NCBI GenBank assembly: GCA_977017575.1
Contig: CDRNVI010000149.1
Location: 186,001 to 250,000, forward strand
Source: Paramoeba atlantica
Lineage: Eukaryota > Discosea
Reading direction: 5' to 3'
DNA: 64,000 nucleotides
The position numbers and the translations under genes were made by a program. Of the stretch, positions 1-13,716 are shown one piece after another (position 1 is the stretch's first letter; every line of letters starts with the position of its first letter). Under the pieces are notes generated by a model. It searched no databases. It saw only the letters and a program-made list of their open reading frames with translations, and was not told where the DNA came from.

Positions 1-2400
<2,400 letters not shown>

Positions 2401-2479
2401 AACAGACAAAAAGAATGAAAAGAATTTAGATCACCAAGATTGGTGTATTAATTGAAAGAAGTGTCCCGTCCATTTTGAG

Positions 2480-4500
2480 GGGAATACGAAATCGTTGTAA
2501 ATGATTGATGTCCATTTTAAAAGAAGGTTTTGTGTTCTTGTTAATTTGTTCTTGTTGAACTTGTTTTTTTATTATTTGTTTTATTTTTTGCTTTTGGTAT
2601 TTTTGGTATTTGTTTTTGTTCTTTTCTTTTTTGTGGTGATTGGTTTGGTTTGGTTTGGTTGGTTTGTCTGTTATTATTGGAAAGAGTGTTTTTGTTTTTG
2701 TATTAGTTATTAGTATTTAATTAATTAAAATTCTCTGATACTAAAATCTGATTCTTCCCCCTCCCCCTTCTCTTAACTAGTGTGAGGACATCTTTTTTGT
2801 TTCCTTTGTTACAAAGACCTCCTTCCAATCACAAGCCTTTTTGAAAATATGAGTGGCACAGGTTTCCCTTTATTTTGTGTTTTGTTGTTTCAGTGTTTTG
2901 TGTTTGGTTTGTTAGTTATTTTGATTGTGTGGATTTGTTTATCTTTTTTAGTATGATGTGATTATTCTGTTGTGTTGGTTTGTTGTTGGTTTATTGTTGG
3001 TTTGTTGGTTTGTTGGTTTGTTTGTCGTTTTGTTTGTTGTTGTTGTGTCATTCAGTGTTACTTTTGTTTTGTTTGTTGTGATTGTGATTGTTGTGATTTG
3101 TGATTGTTGTGATTGTAGTTAAGTTATAGTTATTGTTGCTGTTGTTTATGATTGTTTATTGTTTTTCTTGTTGTTTGTTGTTTATTGTTTGTTGTTGTTT
3201 GTTGTTTATTGTTTGTTGTTGTTTGTTGTTGTTTGTTGTTATTATGATTATTGGTTTGTGATTGTGATTGCAATTGTTATGATTGTTGTTACTATTTTTT
3301 ATAATCAATTATTGTTATTATTGTATTGTTATGATTGTTGTTGTTATTTGATTGTTATTGCTTTTATTATTATTGTTAATTGTTAAATTGTTAATAATAG
3401 AATGGGGACATCTTTGTTTCTTTGTTATAAGACTCCCTCCACAGGCCTTTTTTTCTATTACTCCGTTCCCAACAATCCCGACTATTGTGCCACCGCCAGG
3501 TTTTTCTCTTTTTTCCTTCTTTTATTTTGTGCTTGTTTTTGTTTTTGTTAATGGTATTGCTGTTGTGGTGGTGATGATATTTTGATTGTGTTGTTATTTG
3601 TTGTTATTTGTTATTTGTTATTGGTATTCTTGTTGTTCTTGTTCTTGTTGTTGTTATTGTTGTTATTATTGTTGTTATTCTTGTTGTTATTCTTGTTGTT
3701 ATTATTGTTTTATTGTTATTTGTGATTGTTATTATTTGTTATTTGTATTGTTATTTGTTATTTGTATTGTTATTTGTTATTTGTTATTGTTGTTCTTGTT
3801 GTTCTTGTTCTTGTTATTATTATGGTTGTTATGGTTGTTATTGTTGTTATTTGTTGTTATTTGTTGTTATTATTGTTGTTATTTGTTGTTATTGTTGTTA
3901 TTATTGTTATTTGTTATTGATATTTGTTGTTGATATTTGTTATTGTAATTGTTATTGTTGATTTTGTTTTTTTGTGTTGTGGTTATGTTGTGTTCGTACA
4001 CAAAAAAAGAGAGAGAGTGTGTGGAATCATTAAGACAAAGATGTGGTTGGGGATTTCTGGAGGGAGTCAGCCACATATAATGGTTGGTTGGTTCTTTTTG
4101 TTCTTTTGTAATATTTATATTTCCGTTTTGTTGTAATATTAGTTGGTTAATTTGTCTTCTGTTTTTTGTTTGGAGGGGGTGTGTGTATTTAATTAGTGCT
4201 GTTTAAGTTAAATATTATTATTGTTAATTGTTTTTGGTCACTTTGTTGGTAGTTGGTACATCAGTGTTTTTGTGTATTGGTTGTGTGTGTAAGTTGGTTG
4301 TGTGTTGTCTTGTGTACACACATTTTTCAAGGTTTATTGTTTGTTTGAACCAAACAATCAAAAATGACAATAAGGTTTTCTTTTTTTTTTTGTCTTTCTT
4401 TTGTTTCGTCCTTTTTGTTCTTTTTTTTTTTGTTCTTTTTGTTCTTTTTTTTTTTCTTTCTCCCTTTTTGTTCTTTTTCTTTTTTTTTTACTCTGTTCTA
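2480..4500. repeat. T/G-rich tract with degenerate TTG/TTA trinucleotide repeats
   Basis: The plus strand is almost free of C over long runs. From about 3000 to 3960 it is built of interspersed TTG, TTA and TTTG units (TTGTTATT-like). Two partly similar non-repeat pieces, near 2783-2850 and 3403-3455, share a GGGACATCTTTG-like core followed by a pyrimidine-rich arm, suggesting an older duplication. Open frames here give only poly-(V/I/L/C/Y/F) products, so no gene is called. Confidence 0.75.
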
Positions 4501-5239
4501 TAATTTTTTTGATGTTGGTGTTGGTCTTGTGTGGAATGTGCTTTTTCTAGAAGAGGGTTTTAATTGATGTGCAGGTTTTTCTTTTGATTTTTCTTTTGAT
4601 TTTTCTTTTGATTTTTTTTTTGATTTTTTTTTGATTTTTTGGTTTCTCTTTTTTTTTAAGATCCAAAAAGTTTCCACAGACACACTATGGTTTTTCTCTT
4701 TCTGTTTTTTGTTAATATAAGTGAGGTTTGCTTTGTGGGGACGGTTTGGGTTTTCCTTTTCGATAAAATGGTGAATGTAGGTGTTTTTGTGGGAATTGTG
4801 TACCTTTTTTCTGTGGTGGCGCACCTTGTTTTTTTTTTTTGGAGGGGGGGGGGTCTTTAATTGGGAGGGGGTTTGTTCAAGTTTTTAGAAAGGAATAACA
4901 CACTGTTTTGTTGAGATTTAATAAGACTAAAAAGGTTATAATATTTGTTCACATAAACAAATGTTGCAGCCTCTTTGGGAATTTTCCAGAATGGACATGA
5001 AGATTGGGTTTTGACTCGCACACCACCTCCATAAATACTTTGTGATGGGTAAATTAGCCACAGTAGCACCAATTTTGTTGGGGGGGGGGTGGGGGACATA
5101 TTGCCAAAATACATAATTTCCACAATTATTTTTCATTTGGTTGGTGACTTGAAGGAAGGGGGGGGGAGGTTTTCGTGGTGGTGTCGTATCTCCCTCAATC
5201 CTTTTTAAACCCATTTTTTTTTTCGATTTTTATCAAATT
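4501..5239. other. Gene-free T/G-rich stretch with several long G-runs
   Basis: No gene or RNA is recognisable. A TTTTCTTTTGATT-type repeat sits at 4577-4640. G-runs of 8 to 10 lie near 4845-4855, 5079-5097 and 5157-5168. The tRNA-Lys gene follows directly. Confidence 0.6.
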
Positions 5240-5312
5240 GCCTCCGTAGCTCAGTCGGTAGAGCGCTAGACTCTTAATCTAGTGGCCGCGGGTTCGAGCC
5301 CCGCCGGGGGCT
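5240..5312 (+). tRNA. tRNA-Lys (anticodon CTT)
   Basis: A 73-nt cloverleaf folds with a 7-bp acceptor (GCCTCCG with CGGGGGC, one G-U pair), a canonical D arm with A-box TAGCTCAGTCGG, a 5-bp anticodon stem (CTAGA/TCTAG) around loop CTCTTAA giving anticodon CTT, and a T arm with B-box GGTTCGAGCCC. A T-run starting two bases downstream can serve as the Pol III terminator. The anticodon reads AAG. No intron is present. Confidence 0.95.
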
Positions 5313-5834
5313 GTTTTTTTTTTTTTCTTTTTTTCTTTTTTTCTTTTTCCTTCTTTCTTTTCTTTTTTCTTTTCTTTTTCCTTCTTTCTTTACTTTTTTT
5401 CTTTCAAAGGTGGTTTTTTCTCTTCTTTTCCTCTCTCTTTTTCTCTTCTCTTTTTTTTATTTTTTTTTCATGAACTTGGTCTGAACTGAACTGCTTCTTT
5501 GTTGCTCAAAGGTTTTTCTCTCTTTCTTTCTCTTTTCTTTTTTTCCTTTTTTTTCTTTTTTTTTTTTCTTTTTTTCTTTTTTTTTCTTTTTTTTTTCTTT
5601 TTCTTTTTTCTTTTTTCTTTTTTCTTTTTTCTTTTTCTTTTTCTTTTCTATTTCTTTTTTTTTGAGCTTGGTCTCGCTCTTTTTTTCTCTTTTTTCCCCT
5701 TTTTTTCCTTTTTTTTTCTTTTTTTCCTTTCCTTTTTTCTTTCTTTTTTTCTCTTTTTCTTTTCTTTTTCTTTTTCTTTTTCTTTTTTTCTTTTTTCTTC
5801 CTTTCCTTTTTCTTTTTCTTTTTCTTTTTTTTTT
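5313..5834. repeat. Poly-pyrimidine (T/C) tract
   Basis: Nearly uninterrupted TTTTTC-type sequence follows the tRNA and is broken only by short islands near 5405, 5470-5510 and 5663-5680. Two of the islands share 'GAACTTGGTCT' and 'GAGCTTGGTCT'. The phenylalanine/serine-rich open frames are composition artefacts. Confidence 0.85.
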
Positions 5835-6072
5835 TAGAGCGAGCGTGCGAAAAGATTGCGCACCAGCCTTTTTGAAGGTGCGAAAAGAAGAGGTCTTTTT
5901 TGACCCTTGATTTACCTCTTCTTTTTGGATTTGTGTTTGGGATTGGTCAAAATCAGTGAAAGTCCACTCGCAATTGGGTCCAGGTGTGGGGACGTAATAA
6001 AGTCACCAGAGCAATGGTTGTCACTTGGTTCATTTTTCTGTTTCCATTCTTTTGGAATTTTTTCGAAAAAAA

Positions 6073-8282
6073 ATGGTCTCTGTTGAAGAAAGCGATGTTT
6101 CTCTGCAACAAAAAGCATTATCAATTCGTTTTTCAGTTTTGTGAGTTTTGTCGCACTTCTGATAATCTTGCTCAAAAAGCATGAAGGTTTCTTCGTCAAC
6201 ATCCCTGGGAAGTTTGCACCTACCTCACGCTCACGGATTGAGTCGAGTATTAATCGTAAGATTCGTGGTCGAGGTCTGGAACTCTGGCAGAAGAGGTGTG
6301 ACTGGCGAACTCTTCGGGTGTGTTTTGGCCCACATTGTTCTGGATGAGAGGATTAATTTTCCGCTTGATAATCCAACATTTATTGAAGGTTCGTATCTGG
6401 AGTCAATTCCTCGATCTCCTTTGCGAAAAGGTTTCCTACGTGTGGTGCCATCAAATGGCAAGATGCTCCGGCGGAATCCTTTTGGGTCTTGCTGGCCCAA
6501 ACCCAGAAAGACAGAATTTTCCTTGGCCTCAACGAACATGTGAACCATGATGGAAAGTCAGTTGCTGAGGAGATAACAACAATGCTCCAAGAGATGCAAA
6601 ATCTCGCAAAGGAATTTCCAGAGACACAGGAATTTGTCCAATCTCTGTCTCTTTCTTCATTCTGTGGTGTCATGGGGGACCACACCAATGTAAATCGGAG
6701 TGTGGTGGCAGGAATTAGGAATTATCGAAAGAGATTGAAAGTCCCCTTGTGTGCAGCTGGGTTGTTTTGCCCACAAATGTGATTTGGTTGAAGAATCTTT
6801 TTTGAAGGCTTTGCGGAAAAAATCAAAAGAATGACTCTCTGCCCTCTTCCTCTTCTTCCTCTTCTTGTTCCTCTTCTTCCTCTTCTTGTTCCTCTTGTGT
6901 TCCTCTTTCTCACCCCCTTCAACCAGTGCTCTCAGTGCTTCAAGTTTCCCCTGCTTTGGTTACCACCACAAGAGCCCTGTATCCTCACTTCAGATGAAGA
7001 AGGTGATGAGTCCTGGGAGGATGATATTGAGCATATTTGTGTGGAGAAAGGACCTGAGCTTGGCTTCCCTCCAAAGACTGATGAACCTGAATATGGAATG
7101 AAGGCTCCTGGAAAAGACGATGACTTGAATACACACTCTGCAACTCAGTTTCTCTATCGAATCACAAAGGCATTATCGTTGACCTCAAAGGCAGGAAATC
7201 GCTATGGTCACTCTGAAACCTTTTCCCAGTGGTGCATAGTGAAAGGGTTTCAGTGTCATTTAACCCCCCCCCCTTCATTCAAATCGATTCTTGGTGTATT
7301 CTTATAACGCATATGCCATCTACAATGATCTGCATGTGTATTGGAATTTTCTTCAAGAATGTTTGGAGGACACTTGGACTCGCCAATTTCTCCTTGCCTC
7401 ACTCTCATCTCCATTGATGTGCCACGAACTCTGATTGTTGGGGTTGTTTCATTATTTCTTTGGTTTTTTTTTTCATTTTTATTTTCATTTTCATTTTCAT
7501 TTTTAATTTCATTTTTATTTTTATTTTTATTTTTATTTTTATTTTTCTTTTTCTTTTTCTTTTTCTTTTTCTTTTTCTTTTTATTAATTTTTCTTTGAAA
7601 TTCTTCACAGGCCCTCCTCTGACCTTTACCCTTTCGGTTCTTACAATTGAAGAGAGTGCTGCTCTTTGGAAAGAAGTTGAACGACATTTCATTGTTTTTA
7701 CCCCCGCCTCACTCACCCATCCGCAACCTTCAACAACTTATCTTTTTCACAAATTGTGGGATTATGTTGGTTTTTTATTTGAGAAAAAAATCCTCCCATT
7801 CAGGTCACAAGTGATGGTTGAAAAAGAGAAAGTTTGGGAACGCTTGGAAGGGGGAATTTTGCTGAACTGGAGCCCATACAGAGATAACAAGGTCTTTCAT
7901 TTGTGTTTGATCTCAGCACTGAAGGAAGTTCAAAAGGTAAGATTTCCTTTTTTTTTTCTCTTTTCTTCTTTCTTTTCTTTTACTAATTTTTAATTTTTTT
8001 GTTTCAAATTGGCAAAGGGTACTTGGGGAATGGATCTCTTTCAAGTGTCCCTTCTTCTCTCTCTTCCCTCCCAGCTGATAATCTGGAACTGGAACTGGAA
8101 CGTGTGTTTGCAAAAGTCAAGAAGGAGAAGGATACCCATGCGAATCACTTGAACACTTCGTCGTTAAAAGGACACATTATGTGGAAAGAAAACTTGATCG
8201 ATTGAACACCTTCATTGAGTTTGTCAGAAAATTCGCTTCAGCGAAAAGGGTTGTCAATTCATCACGCTGGAAAAAGGTCTGA
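6073..8282 (+). pseudogene. Unrecognised multi-exon gene, frame broken at several points
   Basis: I do not recognise this protein. Coding-like sequence starts at ATG 6073 (MVSVEES) and continues in changing frames. One segment, 6181-~6410, includes a readable stretch around VVEVWNSGRRGVTGELFGC. A second, ~6405-6782, contains IKWQDAPAESFWVLLAQT and ends GIRNYRKRLKVPLCAAGLF. A third, ~6970-7260, is acidic. A fourth, 7609-7938, follows a pyrimidine-rich intron ending TTCTTCACAG. Another intron starts GTAAGATTTCC at 7939 and probably ends near 8018. The last segment is a basic helical stretch (LNTFIEFVRKFASAKR) ending at TGA 8280. Codon use and CpG content match the neighbouring genes. At least three frame changes are not at splice sites, so it is a decaying gene, or real indels need checking. 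No function is inferred. Confidence 0.5.
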
Positions 8283-8471
8283 ACTCTTGAATAGATTGTT
8301 GGGACTCCTTTGATAAATGTTTTTGACTCTCTTGGTTGTTCTCCCACAATAAAATTCATTTCTTTTGACTCATTCTCTTTCCTTCTCCCAAAACTCCACA
8401 CAAAACCAGCGCCCTTCCAAAAAAAGTGGTGCGCAAAGTCAAAAAGACCCTTACTACTGGCCCAGGCTACC

Positions 8472-9072
8472 TCTTTTTTCTTTTTTCTTCTTTTCTTCTT
8501 TTTTCTTCTTTTTTCTTCTTTTTCTTTTCTTTTTCTTTTCTTTTTTTCTTTCTTTTTTTCTTTCTTTTTTTTAAAACCTGATTATATTGAACTACCTTCT
8601 TGTCGATTGACTCTTTCAAAAGTTTTTCTCTTTTCTTTTTCTCTTTTCTTTCTCTTTTCTTTCTTTCTTTCTTTTTCTTTTTCTTTCTTTCTTTCTCTTC
8701 TTTCCTTTTTCTTTTTTTTCTTTTCTTTTTCTTTTTTTTTTTCTTTTTTTTTTTCTTTTTTCTTTTTCTTTTTTCTTTTTTTTAAACCGGTGTGTGTGTC
8801 AAACTACTTCTCATCAATCTTTCTCTCTTTTCTATTTCTCTTTTCTTTTTAAAACTTAGTTTGGGTCTTTATCAATTTGCTCTTTCAGAAGTTTTTCTTT
8901 CTTCTTTTTTTTCTTTTCTTTTTCTTTTTCTTTTTCTTTTTCTTTTTTTCTTTTTTCTTTCTTTTCGTTTCTTCCTTTTTTCTTTTCTTTTCTTCTTTTT
9001 TTCTTTTCGTTCTTTTTCGTTCTTTTTCGTTCTTTTTCGTTCTTTTTCATTCTTTTTTCTTCTTTTTCCACC
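8472..9072. repeat. T/C-rich tract
   Basis: TTTTTC and TTTC repeats include a (TTTTTCGTTC)n run of four near-identical units at 9004-9046. Three islands carry similar text (CTTCTTGTCGATTGACTCTTTC, AACTACTTCTCATCAATCTTTC and TTTATCAATTTGCTCTTTCAGAAG-like phrases), suggesting tandem duplication of a roughly 200-bp block. Confidence 0.7.
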
Positions 9073-9239
9073 ACAGCCGATTTTTGAGAAAACGCGAATT
9101 TTAAAAATAAAGTTCGGGCCCATTTTTTTGGTAGCAATCCGGTGTTTAAAGGTGTCATAAGCAACTTTTTGATGGTTGTTAAGGTGGTAATTTTTTTTTT
9201 TTTTTCAGATATTGGATTCACAAACCCAGCACCCATAAT

Positions 9240-10820
9240 TCAAAATCCATTTTCATTTTTCAAAGACATATGATAATATGTCGCTGCTCGAATACCAGCA
9301 ACAGAGCCAGGACTGTGTTTCCAAATGTAACCCAACTCGGTAAGTCCAAAACTAGGTGTATTTTCCCATCCAAATCCTAAATAAAAGAGAAGAGAAAGCC
9401 CAATGTCTTTTTTGTCACAATGAAGAACTGTCCCATGAGCAATTGAGAGCCAGAATTCTTCAATCAAGCGGAAAATCTTTGTTGAAAGAGTCATTTGCTG
9501 TCCGGTTGCATCAAACTTTTTGTGAATGTCTTCAATGCATTCTCTCTGTTTATCAAATATTGGTGGGGGTGGGGAAGATGAAGATGTCTCTTTGATTGTT
9601 GAAGAAACCCATTTTTCGAAACGTAACTCAAAGATCGCATATCCTCCGAAAAAGAGATTCCACAAATGGAACAATCATATCATTTGTTTGGCCTGCTTGA
9701 ACATATTCCCGAATCGGATTTGCTTGCTTTGCATGAATTCCCATCGTTAACAAACACCATCCTCGACAATTTCTCTTTGTTTGATTAAATATAAAACATT
9801 GGAGGATTGAGAGCTCATATACCTCCTCAGGAGATCCAACCGATTCCAACCAAAACATATCCTTCAAACCACTCTCCGATTTAAAATAAACATTTCCGGT
9901 CAATTCCTTCAATAAATTCTCATCTTTCAAAAGGTCTTGTTGGGTATTACAACCACCTGGATTCGCCAATTTTTGATAAAAATCTTCAGTGGCACCAGGA
10001 AAATGGGCCTTCCAGCTCGAATCTGAGAGGCGATCTAATGGGATCCTGTTCACATCATCAAAGAGAATTGTTGTTGTTTGAGAATTTTGTTTTGGAACTT
10101 CAAAAGATTTAAAAAGAACTGGAACTGGCTCTGCTGGTTTGATTTCAAAATAAGTTCTCATCAACGACAGTGCTTTTTCCCTGGTTTCCTTGTCAGAATA
10201 ATGTGGTCGTCCTGGTTTTGAATAATCCATCGGTTTTGAGAGTCCATGTGAACCACTTGCTTTCTTTCGACTCATTCTTCCAACAATTTCAGAAACCTGG
10301 ATATTGTGTGTGGAGTGGATTCAAAAAAAGATATTTATAAAAAATGAGAATAATAATAATAAAAAAAAGAGGAAGGAAAAAAAAGAGGAAGGAGAAAAAA
10401 GGAGAAAAAAAAAGAGAAAAAAAAGGAAGAAAAAAAAGGGAGAAAAAAGGGAGAAAAAAGAAAGAAAAAAAAAGAAAGAAAAAAAGAAAAGAAAAAAAAA
10501 GGGAGAAAAAAGAAAGAAAAAAAAAGAAAGAAAAAAAGAAAAGCGAGATGATCGAACGGAAACACAACCTTCTTTTCAAGCACTTCCCAAGACACTAAGC
10601 TCTTATTTGTTTTTACAAGTTCTCTTACAGTCCAAAAACGAAAACGATCAAATAATAAAGGTGAAGGAGGAGAGTAGAAACTATCCTCATATGATGGCTC
10701 TGAAAGACGAACAGGAGGTAACAATAATGTCGAGAGAGGAAAAGGGTTTTTTGGCGATAATGTCCATGAAGAAGAAGAGAAAGAATCATGGGTAATTGAT
10801 TGACAGAGCAAAACATCCAT
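9240..10820 (-). CDS. Two-exon gene of unknown function with one apparent +1 frame break
   Basis: Not recognised. Exon 1 runs from ATG 10820 to 10569 (84 codons, Ser/Pro-rich, MDVLLCQS start). A 272-nt intron (GTTGTG...TATCCAG) is removed in phase 0, and exon 2 starts at 10296 with VSEIVGRMSRKK. The frame continues to ~9650, including a basic N-terminal stretch and a hydrophobic FWLESVGS region. At a run of five T (9649-9653, minus-strand sense) the frame must move by one base to continue as GGYAIFELRFEKW to TGA at 9240. A run of four T would give one continuous protein of about 435 residues. There are no transmembrane segments or known motifs. The intact splice sites and long open stretch argue for a real gene. 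The break may be mutation, assembly error or recoding. Confidence 0.6.
10297..10568 (-). other. Intron of the 9240-10820 gene, extreme polypyrimidine
   Basis: The transcript-sense sequence begins GTTGTGTTTCC and ends CAATATCCAG. Between these it is almost entirely T and C, so the plus strand is an A/G run. It joins codon-boundary to codon-boundary. The same style of T/C-rich intron recurs in the neighbouring genes. Confidence 0.75.
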
Positions 10821-11087
10821 TTCTAATCTCCTTCTTTTCTTTCTTTCTGATCGAATTTGTTTTTTTCTTTTGAGATTGAATTTGGTGAGCATTTTGAAAA
10901 AAAGAATCAAAAATTTGAAAGAAAGGAAAGAAAGTAGCAATTTTCGTATTGGATTCTTTTCAGATTACTTTTTTTCTTTTTTTTTATTAGAAAAATACAG
11001 CCAAAACGATTTTGTTCAAGCACTTTGTTTTTTTTTTGTTTTTTTTTTGCTTTTTGTTTTTTGTTTTTTGTTTTTTGTTTTTCTCAA

Positions 11088-11771
11088 ATGTCTGAACAAA
11101 CTGCTCACTCTGTTCAAACCTGAACTCCTTCTCGAAAACTCCTTGAGGCAGATGAATCTTTCTTTAAAAGAGGAAACTCTGTTCCATATTGCTACATCTC
11201 TCTTGAACCCTCATCACATCAAAGCGTAAACAAACCAAAAACTACAAACCAAAAGAAAAACCAAAAAGAAAAGTGTCCTCCTTGTGCTCTTTCTCTTTTG
11301 GAGAGCAATATTGCAAGCAAGTTTTCATGTGATACAATTGTTGATTCTGTTGTTATTGAGCTTGATCGGATTGCCCATGATCTTTTTTCAAAAATTCCCT
11401 CGACTGCTTGTAGTATGCGAATCTATCGAACAAAGGTCAATGCAGTTCTGTTTGAACTCCTCATCATCCCTCATCTTTTGAGAAGTGGTGGCGACCTTTC
11501 TCCTCGCAAGAAGTCAGCGCCAGTTTTTCTGATCCAATTTTACGAAACAAAAACTTTTGAACAAATTTTTTCAGGACTTGCATCAAAGGGACTCTTCAAC
11601 CCAATGACGAAAAAATTCAAAAATGGTCAAAAGATGTGGATTGTCGCTCATAAAAAGTATCCGGTTGTATGGAGATTTTCTGCAAATCTTGGAACTCTTG
11701 CAGTTCATTTTTTTGTTCAAGGATGGACAAAAGGAGGACTTCCAATCAATGATCTTTATATCTCAAATTAA
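11088..11771 (+). CDS. Unknown 227-residue protein with one in-frame TGA near its N-terminus
   Basis: Not recognised. From ATG 11088 (MSEQTAHSVQT) the frame runs to TAA at 11769-11771, interrupted only by TGA at codon 12 (11121-11123). After the TGA the reading is open for over 210 codons. A lysine/glutamine-rich linker is followed by a CPPC pair and then a globular-looking region with DRIAHDLFSKIPST, LLIIPHLLRSGG and KMWIVAHKKYPVVWRFSANLG. If the TGA is a true stop, translation could start at a later ATG, but the next in-frame ATG is deep in the protein. Reverting TGA to CGA would give arginine. The gene is convergent with the 11746-13417 gene and the two reading frames overlap by 26 nt at their 3' ends. 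Confidence 0.6.
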
Positions 11772-13417
11772 TAAATTTATTATTTCTTAAGATTGTGATT
11801 GATTGAAAACGTAATCTTCGTGGTTTTGCTTTCGTTTTTTCCTCTTCTTCCTCTTCTTCCTCCTCCTCTTCTTCTCCCTCTTCTTTGTCATCAAAAGAAA
11901 ATTCATCCTCTTCCTTTTCTTCTTCCTCTTCCTCTTCCTCCAACGAGAATTCATCTACCTCCTCATCCTCAAAGATCTCCTGTTCTAACTCCTCCATAGA
12001 CTCTCCTGTCTCTCCCTCAGGTGGAACTACATAATTCTTTAAAATGAGTTCCCTTGTTGTTTGTGGAACTCTTTTTTCACAAAAATCGATCATCTTCTTT
12101 TCAATCGCTTGACAACTTGGACATACTTTGTTTTCTTCCCCAACATCTTCCACAACACAAAACACAACATTTTCCCTTCTCAACAAAACGATACACGATC
12201 CTTGATATTGTGCCCCCGAACAGATAGTTTCACTGGACAAAGGAGGTGAGCCAAAAATCGAAAATCGTCATATTTTGTGGCTGTCTCATACTTCATTGCG
12301 CCATAGCCACATTTTTTCACAAGTCGCTTTTGAATTAAATTTCGTAACTCTCCGCTTTGGCAACTACTGACAGCTGGTCCAACTCCTATTTGAAAAAGAA
12401 TGAATGAAAGGAGATAATCAATAAAAAAAAAAAAGCAGAGGGGGGGAAAGAAAAGAAAGGAAAGCAAACCATAATTTTCATAGACTTTTTTGTAAAAATA
12501 AGGGCAGTCAAAACAAAGAGTATAAAACCATGTGATAATATTCGAGCTTGGAAATATTAATTTCATAATCTGAATAATTTGCTTTCCTGTTCTCGTCATT
12601 TCATCTAAAAGGTGTTGAACCTCACTTGGTTCCAAATCTTCCCCCTCATTATCAGTGAATTTCAAACATTCCCAAAAAGAGCTCATAAATTTAATTCGCT
12701 GACAAATAAACGAACGAAAAAGCTTGTAACTTCAAATCGAACAAGGGTGGCAACCGGTGGTGAGGAAAACAGGAATAAATCGCTTCAACAACCAACTTGT
12801 GATAATTTTGCAATAGCCTTGTTGCTTGCTCTCCAATCAACCGAAATTTCAGCTTCTTTCCTTCCTCAGTCTCAAGAATGTACTTCCATTCAATCGTCTT
12901 TGCAAAAGAGAGCAATCCAGAAACTCTTTTCATTCGCTCCACCATCTCTTGTAACATCTTTCTCCCAAATTCCTTATTGGAATTTGCAAACTCAACAATA
13001 GTAAGAAATAAGGCCAAAGTTGCAGAGCACTTGCCACTTGCCATGAAGAGGACCATCTGGAGTAAAACGCTCACAAATCGCTAACAAAGGGGCTTCTTTT
13101 TGGCTATAATTCTCTTTCCGAATAAATTGTTGAAGGATCGCATCTCTTGCATTTTCATCTATCGACTTATCTGAAACGATTTCTTGCCATTTCACTCGAA
13201 CTTTTTCCCCCATTTCTTTCATTTTTGCCAATGTTCGCCTTCGTAACTTGTCTCGAGGAATGTCAGCATTGTCACGAGTCACATCAAGCCAATAAACAGA
13301 GAAATAAGTTGCAGAACAACCTTGATGACCAGCCACTTTACTTTGGTAAGAAATGTCAGATCGACTGGATCTCAGGAGAGACGGACAAAACAAAAGCAAA
13401 GCCAAACCAAAGATCAA
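11746..13417 (-). pseudogene. Unknown intron-containing gene, C-terminal half, with three frame breaks
   Basis: Not recognised. Reading from ~13376 down, a basic helical region (RDKLRRRTLAKMKEMGEK) leads to a frame break at ~13032 coinciding with a perfect 7-nt tandem duplication (GGCAAGT twice). The frame continues through LSFAKTIEWKYILETEE to a T5 run near 12720, where a one-base change restores reading into FMSSFWECLKFTDNEG. An intron with donor GTTTGCTTTCC at ~12471 and acceptor TTTCAAATAG near 12387 joins KKVYENYG to VGPAVSSCQSG. A third break lies in a GATTTTCGATTTTTGG context near 12250. The end has a CPSC pair, a long Glu/Asp-rich acidic tract (about 12000-11840) and a basic tail. It probably continues from the exons at 13717-14630, since the T/C-rich gap 13390-13700 looks like an intron. 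The first codon of this part is not an ATG. Confidence 0.5.
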
Positions 13418-13716
13418 ATCGAAAATGTAGATTTATTCAAGGAAACAAACAAGGTGAACATTTGCTCAAGAGAGAGAAATGTGAGGGCAGTGAAAAGACA
13501 GTTGAGATGTGATCGTGACAAGAATAAAAAGGAACACAAAAACAGCGTTTTTGTGGAAGGAAACAAGGACAAAATCAAATCAGGAAGGGATAAAATAAAC
13601 ATCAGGAAAAATAGGAAAAGGGAAAATAATACAAGGGGAAAAATACAACAGAGAAAGGGAAAAGAGAGAGAGAAAGAGCAGTGATCAATCGGAGGAGCGG
13701 AGCGACAGGATGGCAT

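Noticed and set aside
3159..3961. Overlapping open frames rich in Val, Ile, Leu, Cys and Tyr
   Set aside because: They are direct translations of TTG/TTA repeats in two frames at once, which is a composition artefact.
5313..9160. Phe/Ser/Leu-rich frames and their Lys/Glu/Arg antisense partners
   Set aside because: Translations of T/C tracts. The same appearance recurs at 16.6, 26.7 and 32-34 kb.
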